From Streptomyces sp. NRRL WC-3549 (lineage in GTDB: Bacteria > Actinomycetota > Actinomycetes > Streptomycetales > Streptomycetaceae): DNA of 6,979 nt. Below are positions 1 through 5,340 of this stretch, piece after piece. Position numbers and translations under genes: made by a program. Numbering within the stretch: the stretch's first letter is position 1; each line of letters begins with the position of its first letter. The notes under the pieces are model-generated. The model was not told where the DNA came from, ran no database searches, and saw only the letters and a program-made list of their open reading frames with translations. Location of the stretch: assembly GCF_000721935.1 (NCBI RefSeq), contig NZ_KL585434.1, forward strand, positions 48,297 to 55,275, in the 5' to 3' direction.

Positions 1-301
1 CCTGCAGGTCAGCAGGGGTGCGACGAAGCATGAGCGCGGTCGGCTCCAGCGCGGACAACGCACTCGCCAAGTCCTTCGACGCCACCTTCAAATGCGAGAC
101 CCGGCAAGGACGAAAAAGCTGGCCCAACGAGCGCGAGGCCCGACTCGACGCCTTCCGATCGCTCCACCGCTACAACACCCGGCGCCGACACTCCCGCCTC
201 GGACAACGACCACCGATCGCCTTCGAGAACGCCTTCCACCGCACACCAACTACGCTGGCCCAAGCCGCATAAGCCGTGTTCAGGATTCGGGGCCAAGGCC
301 C
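1..301 (+). mobile_element. Right end of an IS3-family insertion sequence (boundary approximate)
   Basis: The transposase remnant ends at 272, and integrase-like codons are clear from about 308. The right end of the insertion sequence must therefore fall between 273 and about 305. Two candidate ends are visible: the CA of TGTTCA (277-282), matching the CA-3' terminus usual in IS3 elements, and the small inverted repeat GGGCC-AA-GGCCC at 290-301. The left end is outside the window, so neither the terminal inverted repeat nor a target-site duplication can be checked. Confidence 0.5.
3..272 (+). pseudogene. IS3-family transposase (OrfB), C-terminal remnant with catalytic Glu changed to Lys
   Basis: The frame is open from the window edge to TAA at 270-272, so the 5' part lies outside and no true start is visible. 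The protein is the tail of the IS3-type DDE integrase core. It has the block SMSAVGSSADNALA-K-SF followed by RRRHSRLGQRPP and IAFENAF, which is the usual end of these transposases (an rve_3-like region). In the family the residue before SF is the catalytic Glu of the DDE triad (normally ALAESF). Here codon 69-71 is AAG (Lys), one G-to-A change from GAG. That should abolish strand transfer, so I call it a pseudogene whatever the state of the missing 5' part. It directly abuts an integrase remnant, so this end of the window is a scar of nested mobile DNA. The family call is firm. Inactivity is inferred from one residue. Confidence 0.85.
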
Positions 302-302
302 G

Positions 303-467
303 CTCGGTGGCTCGGACACTCTTCGCCAGCGATCACCCTCGGTTACTATGCTCACTTCATGCCGGAGGCCGGCAGCAAGGGGCGCGGCATCATCGACGGT
401 GTCCTTGGGGAGCGCGGGGGATCAGCTTGCCAGCCGAAACTCCCCAGATTCTCCCCGGCGTCGGTGA
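303..467 (+). pseudogene. Tyrosine-recombinase integrase, C-terminal remnant with probable frameshift
   Basis: Codons from about 308 read WLGHSS, then ITLGYYAHFMPEAGSKGRG. This is the C-terminal box of phage/plasmid-type tyrosine recombinases in actinobacteria. The LGH histidine is at 317-319, and the second Tyr of the YY pair (347-349), in the Y-x-H context, is the likely nucleophile. Everything upstream, including the Arg and HxxR boxes, is missing and replaced by insertion-sequence DNA. After GVLGERG the frame changes. If one G of the G5 tract at 416-420 is removed, the reading continues GDQLASRNSPDSPRRR and stops at TGA 465-467, and NSPDSP resembles the usual end of Streptomyces integrases. 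The unshifted frame instead runs through unrelated residues to 562, overlapping the next gene. The remnant is too short to act. The family call is fairly firm. The frameshift is inferred from remembered homologues. Confidence 0.75.
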
Positions 468-543
468 CCCGTGATTCCGGCCTCTACGCTTCGGAGAAGT
501 GGTCCGTGGATTGTAAGGCTGAAGAGATGGGTGGCCTGGAAAA

Positions 544-1428
544 GTGTTGGAAGAGGTTGTAGCGACCCGCTATGTCACGCCCTTGCGTGAAGGTGGCTCG
601 CTCCCCGGGATCGTCGAGGCCGACGACCTGGGCACATACGTCATGAAATTCACCGGGGCCGGGCAGGGGCGCAAGACCCTGGTCGCGGAGGTCATCTGCG
701 GGGAGCTCGGCAGGCGGCTGGGGCTGCGGGTCCCCGAGCTGGTGACCATCCGGCTCGACCCCGTCATCGGCCTCGCCGAACCGGACCAGGAGGTCCAGGA
801 GCTGCTGAAGGCGAGCGCCGGGCTGAACCTCGGGATGGACTACCTGCCCGGCTCGCTCGGTTTCGACCCGCTCGCGTACGAGGTCGGCCCGGCGGAGGCC
901 GGGAGGGTCGTCTGGTTCGACGCCCTGATCAACAACGTGGACCGGTCCTGGCGCAACCCCAACATGCTGGTCTGGCACGGCGAGCCGTGGCTGATCGACC
1001 ACGGGGCCACCATGATCTGGCATCACAACTGGCCCGGCGCCCAGGCGTCCGCCGCGAAGCCGTACAACGCCTCCGACCACGTCCTCGCGCCGTTCGCCCC
1101 GGACATCGAGGCCGCCGCGGCCGAGCTCGCCCCCCTCGTCACCGAGGAGTTGCTCACCGAGGTGGCGGCCGAGGTCCCGGACGCCTGGCTGGAGGGCGAG
1201 CCGGGATTCGACTCGACGGACCAGCTGCGCCGGGCGTACGTGGAGCCGCTGCTGGCACGCGCCGGAAGCATCCACGAGCGGATCGAACGGGAGGCGCCGA
1301 CGAAGGCGCGCCCCTCCCAGGCCCCGGGCTGGCTCACCGAACACCTCACCCCGTGGCCTCACCCCACCAAGAAGGACCGCGCCGCGCAGGCGGACGCCGG
1401 TCGCACGGGCAAGGACGGCGGCCGATGA
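544..1428 (+). CDS. HipA-like kinase-fold protein (HipA_2 type)
   Basis: A 294-residue protein related to the kinase domain of HipA, the Ser/Thr kinase of HipBA toxin-antitoxin systems. It is shorter than classical HipA (about 440 residues). Visible motifs are a candidate ATP-binding Lys in YVMKF (K35); the catalytic-loop-like NNVDRSWRNPN (N131, D133, R134, N138, N140), comparable to the D-R-x-x-x-N loop of HipA; and WLIDHGA (D152), in the place of the metal-binding Asp. These suggest a working phosphotransferase fold, but the substrate is unknown. The tail from about residue 265 is Lys/Pro-rich and probably disordered. The frame opens after TGA at 520-522, and GTG 544 is its first start. TTG 547 is an alternative with GGA (538-540) at better spacing. 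A weak promoter (GTGACC 464-469, TACGCT 485-490) is possible. The stop overlaps the next start (ATGA). No HipB-like gene is adjacent. Family assignment is by motif; a toxin role is not shown. Confidence 0.85.
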   Translation: MLEEVVATRYVTPLREGGSLPGIVEADDLGTYVMKFTGAGQGRKTLVAEVICGELGRRLGLRVPELVTIRLDPVIGLAEPDQEVQELLKASAGLNLGMDYLPGSLGFDPLAYEVGPAEAGRVVWFDALINNVDRSWRNPNMLVWHGEPWLIDHGATMIWHHNWPGAQASAAKPYNASDHVLAPFAPDIEAAAAELAPLVTEELLTEVAAEVPDAWLEGEPGFDSTDQLRRAYVEPLLARAGSIHERIEREAPTKARPSQAPGWLTEHLTPWPHPTKKDRAAQADAGRTGKDGGR

Positions 1429-1808
1429 ACAAGCGCGATGTCTTCGAGTACGCGGTGCTGCGCGTCGTCCCGCGGGTCGAGCGAGGCGAGTGCTTCAACG
1501 CCGGTGTGCTCGTGTACTGCCGTGCCAAGTCCTTCGTGGCGGCGCGGACCCTCCTGGACGAGCGCAAGCTCCTGGCGCTCGATCCGGCTGCCGACGTGGT
1601 CGGGGTCCAGGCCGCCCTGCGCGCCGTCGAGGGGGTCTGCTGCGGTGGCGACGCGGCGGGTCAGGCCGCCGGCGACGACGCGGGCAGGCGGTTCCGCTGG
1701 CTGATCGCACCGCGTTCCACGGTCGTCCAGCCGGGCGTCGTGCACAGCGGCCTCACCACGGACCCGGAGGCGGAGGTCGAGCGTCTGCTCGACCTGCTGG
1801 TGCGCTGA
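1425..1808 (+). CDS. DUF3037 family protein
   Basis: A 127-residue protein starting at ATG 1425, which overlaps the TGA of the kinase-like gene by four bases. The two are therefore probably translated from one mRNA by termination-reinitiation. The DUF3037 features I recognise are the N-terminal strand block FEYAVLRVVPR, then RGECFNAGVLVYC (residues 21-32), and the later block RFRWLIAPRSTVVQPG (90-104) followed by HSGLTTDP. A Gly/Ala-rich stretch with a Cys-Cys pair (C72, C73) sits between them and looks like a loop. There is no signal peptide or membrane segment, so it should be cytoplasmic. The family has no established biochemical function. From general knowledge, DUF3037 genes often sit beside HipA-like genes, which suggests a partner or regulator of the kinase-like protein. 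That is an inference. A strong hairpin follows 12 bases after the stop. Confidence 0.85.
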   Translation: MNKRDVFEYAVLRVVPRVERGECFNAGVLVYCRAKSFVAARTLLDERKLLALDPAADVVGVQAALRAVEGVCCGGDAAGQAAGDDAGRRFRWLIAPRSTVVQPGVVHSGLTTDPEAEVERLLDLLVR

Positions 1809-1820
1809 TCCGACCCAGGG

Positions 1821-1853
1821 GGCGCCGCCCGTGCGGACCACGGTCGCGGCGCC
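1821..1853 (+). terminator. Hairpin terminator of the HipA-like/DUF3037 operon
   Basis: GGCGCCGC (1821-1828) pairs perfectly with GCGGCGCC (1846-1853). Inside it CCGTG (1829-1833) pairs with CACGG (1839-1843) around a 5-base loop, with a 2-base bulge (1844-1845) on the 3' side. This gives a 13-bp GC-rich stem just after the DUF3037 stop. There is no U tract, which is common for actinomycete terminators. The structure is seen; the function is inferred. Confidence 0.7.
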
Positions 1854-1889
1854 GCGGGGTGTGACATACGCCCCCGCCCCCTCACGCCG

Positions 1890-1918
1890 TTGACACCGGG
1901 TGCCAGGGCTTCTAGCGT
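1890..1918 (+). promoter_or_regulatory. Promoter of the SDR operon (housekeeping sigma type)
   Basis: TTGACA at 1890-1895 is a perfect -35 element, followed after 17 bases by TAGCGT at 1913-1918, a TAnnnT -10 element of the kind seen in Streptomyces housekeeping promoters. Transcription would start near 1925, leaving a leader of about 88 bases before the fabG-type start codon. Confidence 0.75.
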
Positions 1919-1935
1919 CTCGTTCTGCTGAAGGT

Positions 1936-1953
1936 ACTAAGCGGTTGCTCAGT
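1936..1953. promoter_or_regulatory. Palindromic operator candidate (TetR-type) in the SDR operon leader
   Basis: ACTAAGCGGTTGCTCAGT is an 18-base imperfect palindrome of the form ACTnAGC-n4-GCTnAGT. It sits about 11 bases after the predicted transcription start. Its size and the AGC-n4-GCT core resemble sites of TetR-family repressors that control fatty-acid or acyl-CoA genes. A bound protein here would block the promoter at 1890-1918. No regulator gene is in the window, so the binding protein is unknown. Confidence 0.5.
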
Positions 1954-2012
1954 CATCGGGTACTTCCCGGCGTCCGCTGAGCCGCGAAATCCAAGGGCGA
2001 GGAGAACCAAGC

Positions 2013-2774
2013 ATGTCCACCACCGAGCAGCGCGTCGCCATCGTGACGGGAGCGGCCCGGGGCATCGGCGCCGCCACCGCCGTACGCCTGGCGGCCGAGG
2101 GCCGCGCCGTCGCCGTACTCGACCTCGACGAGGCGGCGTGCGAGGACACGGTCGAGAAGATCACCGCCGCGGGAGGCACCGCCCTCGCCGTCGGCTGCGA
2201 CGTGTCGGACAGTGCCCAGGTGGAGGCCGCCGTCGCGCGGGTCGCCGCCGAGCTCGGCGCCCCGACGATCCTCGTCAACAACGCGGGTGTGCTCCGCGAC
2301 AACCTGCTCTTCAAGATGAGCGAGGGCGACTGGGACCTCGTGATGAACGTGCACCTCAAGGGCGCGTTCCTCATGGCCAAGGCTGTGCAGTCGCACATGG
2401 TGGAGGCCGGGTTCGGCCGGATCGTCTCGCTGTCCTCCTCCTCCGCGCTCGGCAACCGCGGCCAGGCCAACTACTCGGCGGTCAAGGCCGGTCTCCAGGG
2501 ATTCACCAAGACCCTGGCCAAGGAGCTCGGCAAGTTCGGCGTGACCGCGAACGCCGTCGCCCCGGGCTTCATCGTCACCGAGATGACCGCTCAGACGGCG
2601 GCCCGCGTCGGCATGGGGTTCGAGGAGTTCCAGGCCGCCGCCGCCACCCAGATCCCGGTGCAGCGGGTCGGCCGTCCCGAGGACGTCGCGAACGCCATCG
2701 CCTTCTTCACCGGCGACGACGCGGGATTCGTGTCCGGGCAGGTCATGTACGTCGCCGGCGGACCGCTCAACTGA
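2013..2774 (+). CDS. fabG: 3-oxoacyl-ACP reductase FabG-type short-chain dehydrogenase
   Basis: A 253-residue classical SDR that would interconvert 3-oxoacyl and 3-hydroxyacyl thioesters, acting in the cytoplasm. Seen in order: the dinucleotide-binding TGAARGIG (12-19), NNAG (89-92), N112, the catalytic S141 in the SSSS run, and YSAVK with Y154 and K158. The block GNRGQANYSAVKAG matches FabG closely. The end of strand 2 carries Asp (VLDLD, D37), which in classical SDRs usually favours NAD(H), whereas biosynthetic FabG normally uses NADPH. This may therefore be a catabolic or specialised 3-hydroxyacyl dehydrogenase rather than the housekeeping fatty-acid synthase enzyme. ATG 2013 has GGAG at 2001-2004, 8 bases upstream, which fixes the start. 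A promoter and a candidate operator precede it. It is the first gene of a two-gene operon with another SDR 22 bases downstream. Fold and catalytic class are certain; the physiological substrate is not. Confidence 0.9.
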   Translation: MSTTEQRVAIVTGAARGIGAATAVRLAAEGRAVAVLDLDEAACEDTVEKITAAGGTALAVGCDVSDSAQVEAAVARVAAELGAPTILVNNAGVLRDNLLFKMSEGDWDLVMNVHLKGAFLMAKAVQSHMVEAGFGRIVSLSSSSALGNRGQANYSAVKAGLQGFTKTLAKELGKFGVTANAVAPGFIVTEMTAQTAARVGMGFEEFQAAAATQIPVQRVGRPEDVANAIAFFTGDDAGFVSGQVMYVAGGPLN

Positions 2775-2796
2775 CCCGGGAAGGGCAACGGACATC

Positions 2797-3552
2797 ATGA
2801 CTGTGCAGGACAGCGGCAAGGTCGCGCTCGTCACGGGTGCCAGCCGGGGCATCGGCTACGGGATCGCCCAGGCGCTCGTCGCCCGGGGCGACCGGGTCGT
2901 CATCACCGGCCGGGGCGAGGACGCGCTCAAGGACGCCGTCGAGAAGCTCGGCGCCGACCGTGCCGTCGGGATCGCCGGCAAGGCGCACGACGAGGCCCAT
3001 CAGGCGGCGGCGGTCGAGCGGGCCATGGAGGCGTTCGGCCGGGTCGACTTCCTGATCAACAACGCCGGTACCAATCCGGTCTTCGGCCCCATGGCCGAGC
3101 TGGACCTGGGGGTCGCCCGCAAGGTCTACGAGACGAACGTGATCTCCGCCCTCGGATTCGCCCAGCAGACGTGGAAGGCCTGGCAGAAGGAGAACGGCGG
3201 GGCGATCGTCAACATCGCCTCCGTCGCCGGTGTCTCCGCCTCGCCGTTCATCGGCGCGTACGGGATGAGCAAGGCGGCCATGGTCAACCTGACCCAGCAG
3301 CTGGCCCACGAGTTCGCGCCCGTCGTGCGGGTCAACGCGATCGCCCCGGCCGTGGTGAAGACCAAGTTCGCCGAGGCGCTGTACGAGGGCCGTGAGGCCG
3401 AGGCCGCCGCGGCCTATCCGCTCGGCCGGCTGGGTGTTCCCGAGGACATCGGCGGCGCGGCCGAATTCCTCACCTCCGAGAAGTCCGGCTGGATCACGGG
3501 GCAGACCCTCGTGATCGACGGGGGCATCTTCCTCAACGCCGGCGTGGGCTGA
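2797..3552 (+). CDS. SDR family oxidoreductase (second gene of the operon)
   Basis: A 251-residue classical SDR with TGASRGIG (13-20), NNAG (88-91), N114, catalytic S142, and YGMSK with Y155 and K159. The C-terminal VIDGG block is typical of FabG-like and sugar/alcohol-dehydrogenase SDRs. Strand 2 ends in TGR (R39) instead of an acidic residue, a pattern that favours NADPH, unlike its neighbour. The region after the catalytic Lys is shorter than in the upstream gene, and the two proteins differ widely outside the motifs, so they are paralogues rather than a recent duplication. ATG 2797 follows a GGGAAGGG purine tract (2778-2785). The 22-base gap and lack of a terminator put it on the same mRNA. 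A long inverted repeat follows. Automatic annotation may call it FabG as well, but the exact substrate cannot be read from the sequence. Confidence 0.88.
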   Translation: MTVQDSGKVALVTGASRGIGYGIAQALVARGDRVVITGRGEDALKDAVEKLGADRAVGIAGKAHDEAHQAAAVERAMEAFGRVDFLINNAGTNPVFGPMAELDLGVARKVYETNVISALGFAQQTWKAWQKENGGAIVNIASVAGVSASPFIGAYGMSKAAMVNLTQQLAHEFAPVVRVNAIAPAVVKTKFAEALYEGREAEAAAAYPLGRLGVPEDIGGAAEFLTSEKSGWITGQTLVIDGGIFLNAGVG

Positions 3553-3586
3553 CAACGGCCTGGGCCGGTTTGGCCTGATTGCCTCA

Positions 3587-3626
3587 AGTGCCCTACCAGG
3601 ATTACGGGTTGACCTGGTAGGGCGCT
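3587..3626. terminator. 14-bp hairpin: SDR operon terminator and possible operator for the next gene
   Basis: GCCCTACCAGG (3590-3600) and CCTGGTAGGGC (3613-3623) are perfect inverted copies around a 12-base loop. The stem extends to 14 bp (3587-3600 with 3613-3626) with a single G-U pair. It begins 34 bases after the SDR stop and has no U tract. The right arm overlaps the -35 element of the substrate-binding-protein promoter, so it could equally be a DNA-level operator. The structure is certain; the role is inferred. Confidence 0.65.
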
Positions 3627-3636
3627 GCGGTATGGT
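3609..3636 (+). promoter_or_regulatory. Promoter of the substrate-binding-protein gene
   Basis: TTGACC (3609-3614) and TATGGT (3631-3636) are separated by 16 bases, a good housekeeping-type pair. The predicted start near 3643 leaves a short leader of roughly 25 bases before GTG 3670. The -35 element lies in the loop and right arm of the inverted repeat at 3587-3626. Confidence 0.6.
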
Positions 3637-3656
3637 CTGCCGACCCATGGCTGATC

Positions 3657-3662
3657 GAGGAG
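3657..3662 (+). promoter_or_regulatory. Ribosome binding site that selects GTG 3670
   Basis: GAGGAG lies only 1 base before the upstream GTG at 3664 but 7 bases before GTG 3670. The spacing favours the second GTG, which shortens the protein by two residues and places the lipobox Cys at residue 22. Confidence 0.65.
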
Positions 3663-3669
3663 CGTGCAC

Positions 3670-5250
3670 GTGTTCTACCGGGCCAGTCTGCAGGCCGCTG
3701 CAGCCTTTGCTTCCCTTTCTTTGCTGGCAGGCTGCGGCCTGTTCTCCGACAGCGGTGCGGAGACGGACCAGCGGATAGCCGTCGGAACGACGAGCTCCCC
3801 GTCGACACTCGATCCGGCAGCTGCCTGGGACGGCTCGTGGGAACTGATGAGGAACGTCTTCCAGACCCTGGTGAGCTTCCCGACCGGCGCGACCAGCCCG
3901 GAGCCGGACGCGGCCGAGTCCTGCGACTTCACCGACATGACGAGCACGGCCTACCGGTGCACCATCCGCCAGGGCCTGCGGTTCTCCAACGGCGAGAAGG
4001 TCGACGCCGCGGCCGTGAAGTACTCGATCGAGCGGATCCTCAAGATCAAGGCCAAGAGCGGCCCGGCGGGCATGCTGGGTTCCCTCGACCATGTGGAGAC
4101 CCAGGGCGACGACAAGGTGGTCTTCCATCTGAACAAGTCGGACGCGACCTTCCCGTTCATCCTGGCCACCCCCGCGATGTCGCTCGTCGCCCCCGGTGAC
4201 TACCCCGCCGACAAGATCCGCGACGACGGCGAGGTCACCGGTTCGGGCCCCTACGTCCTGAAGTCGTACGAGGCCGGGGTCAAGGCCGAGCTGACCAAGA
4301 ACCCCGACTACAAGGGCTTCGCCAACCGCAAGAACGACGCGGTCACCATCCGTTACTTCAAGGACTCCTCGCCCATGGTGGACGCCCTGAAGAAGAACGA
4401 GATCGACGCGACCTACCGCGGTCTGACCGCCGAGGAGGTCGTCGCCCTCGAGGACGGCAAGGCGGACGACAAGGGACTGCAGATCGTCGAGACCGTCGGG
4501 GCGGACATCCGCTTCCTCGTCTTCAACCCCAAGGACCCGGCGGCGGGCAAGCTCGCCGTCCGCCAGGCCGTCGCGCAGCTGATCGACCGGGACGCCCTCG
4601 TCGCCAAGGTGTACCGGGGCACCGCGGAGCCCCTGTACTCCATGGTCCCCAAGGGCATCGCCGGGCACACCACCAGCTTCTTCGACTCCTTCGGCGACCC
4701 GGACAGGAAGAAGGCCCGGGCGTACCTCGACGACGCGGGCGTCGAGACCCCCGTCCGGATGACGTTGTGGTTCACCACCGACCGCTACGGCTCCTCGACC
4801 GCTCCCGAGTTCGCCGAGCTGAAGCGTCAGCTGGAGGAGTCGGGGCTGTTCGAGATCAAGTTGAAGAACGCGCCGTGGACGGCCTTCCAGCAGGGTTTCA
4901 GCAAGGGGGAGTACCCGGTCTTCGGGCGCGGCTGGTTCCCGGACTTCCCGGACCCGGACAACTTCATCGCCCCGTTCGTCGGCAAGGACAGCGTCACCGG
5001 CACCCCCTACCTGACCGACGAGATCACCGGTGACCTGTTGCCGGCGTCCCGCAAGGAGAGCGACCGCGGGGCCGTCTCCCCGCAGTTCAAGCGGGCCCAG
5101 GAGATCCTGGTCGAGGACGTGCGGCTGCTGCCGCTGTGGCAGGGCAAGCTCTACGTCGCGGCGGGCGAGGACATCGGCGGCGGCGAGCGTGCCCTGGACC
5201 CGCAGACGGTCATGCAGATGTGGGAGCTGTACCGCAAGGCCAGCTGGTAG
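3670..5250 (+). CDS. ABC transporter substrate-binding lipoprotein, family 5 (peptide/oligopeptide type)
   Basis: A 526-residue extracytoplasmic binding protein. The N-terminus is a lipoprotein signal: one Arg, a hydrophobic run, and the lipobox LLAGC with Cys at residue 22, so it should be lipid-anchored on the outer face of the membrane. The mature part has SBP_bac_5 hallmarks: RIAVGTTSSPSTLDP near the N-terminus, the RQGLRFSNGEKV block, GSGPYVL (191-197), VRQAVAQLIDRD, and GWFPDFPDPDNF (to residue 432) in the C-terminal lobe. The length is normal. No permease or ATPase gene is adjacent, so it is an orphan that must use a transporter encoded elsewhere or serve in sensing. It has its own promoter, which overlaps an inverted repeat. 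GTG 3664 is an alternative start. Signal-peptide codons are unusually A/T-ending compared with the rest. The family is firm; the ligand (peptide, or another compound bound by this family) is unknown. Confidence 0.9.
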   Translation: MFYRASLQAAAAFASLSLLAGCGLFSDSGAETDQRIAVGTTSSPSTLDPAAAWDGSWELMRNVFQTLVSFPTGATSPEPDAAESCDFTDMTSTAYRCTIRQGLRFSNGEKVDAAAVKYSIERILKIKAKSGPAGMLGSLDHVETQGDDKVVFHLNKSDATFPFILATPAMSLVAPGDYPADKIRDDGEVTGSGPYVLKSYEAGVKAELTKNPDYKGFANRKNDAVTIRYFKDSSPMVDALKKNEIDATYRGLTAEEVVALEDGKADDKGLQIVETVGADIRFLVFNPKDPAAGKLAVRQAVAQLIDRDALVAKVYRGTAEPLYSMVPKGIAGHTTSFFDSFGDPDRKKARAYLDDAGVETPVRMTLWFTTDRYGSSTAPEFAELKRQLEESGLFEIKLKNAPWTAFQQGFSKGEYPVFGRGWFPDFPDPDNFIAPFVGKDSVTGTPYLTDEITGDLLPASRKESDRGAVSPQFKRAQEILVEDVRLLPLWQGKLYVAAGEDIGGGERALDPQTVMQMWELYRKASW

Positions 5251-5327
5251 ACCGGGGATATCGGCTCGGGCGGCGGCGTTGTCAGTGGGCCCCGGTAGGT
5301 TCTGTGCACTAGAACCGATTGCTTACC

Positions 5328-5332
5328 GGAGG
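5328..5332 (+). promoter_or_regulatory. Ribosome binding site that selects GTG 5341 for ung
   Basis: GGAGG is 2 bases from the upstream GTG at 5335 but 8 bases from GTG 5341. Normal spacing favours the downstream start, which removes two residues from the longest possible frame. Confidence 0.65.
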
Positions 5333-5340
5333 TTGTGGAC

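Noticed and set aside
92..562. A continuous 156-codon plus-strand frame through 92-562
   Set aside because: Only its middle (about 308-415) is integrase-like. The first part is out-of-frame transposase DNA and the last part follows the probable frameshift and runs into the kinase-like gene.
484..1362. A 292-codon minus-strand frame opposite the kinase-like gene
   Set aside because: It is Arg/Gly/Pro-rich shadow sequence with no motif. The plus strand has a clear HipA-like protein.
1953..2852. A 299-codon minus-strand frame opposite the fabG-type gene
   Set aside because: It is a shadow of a clear SDR gene, with no domain of its own, and it covers the SDR leader and ribosome binding site.
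3647..3778. A short upstream frame from ATG 3647 (43 codons)
   Set aside because: It begins close to the predicted transcription start, lacks a ribosome binding site, and is out of frame with the well-supported lipoprotein. It has no recognisable features.
2767..4668. A 633-codon open frame on the minus strand
   Set aside because: It runs antisense across the second SDR and much of the binding protein, both well supported by motifs. Long antisense frames are expected in very GC-rich coding DNA, and its sequence shows no recognisable domain.
5251..5296. ACCGGGG (5251-5257) and CCCCGGT (5290-5296) as a terminator after the binding-protein gene
   Set aside because: The 7-bp arms match perfectly, but the 32-base loop is too long for a convincing terminator and GC-rich chance pairing is likely.
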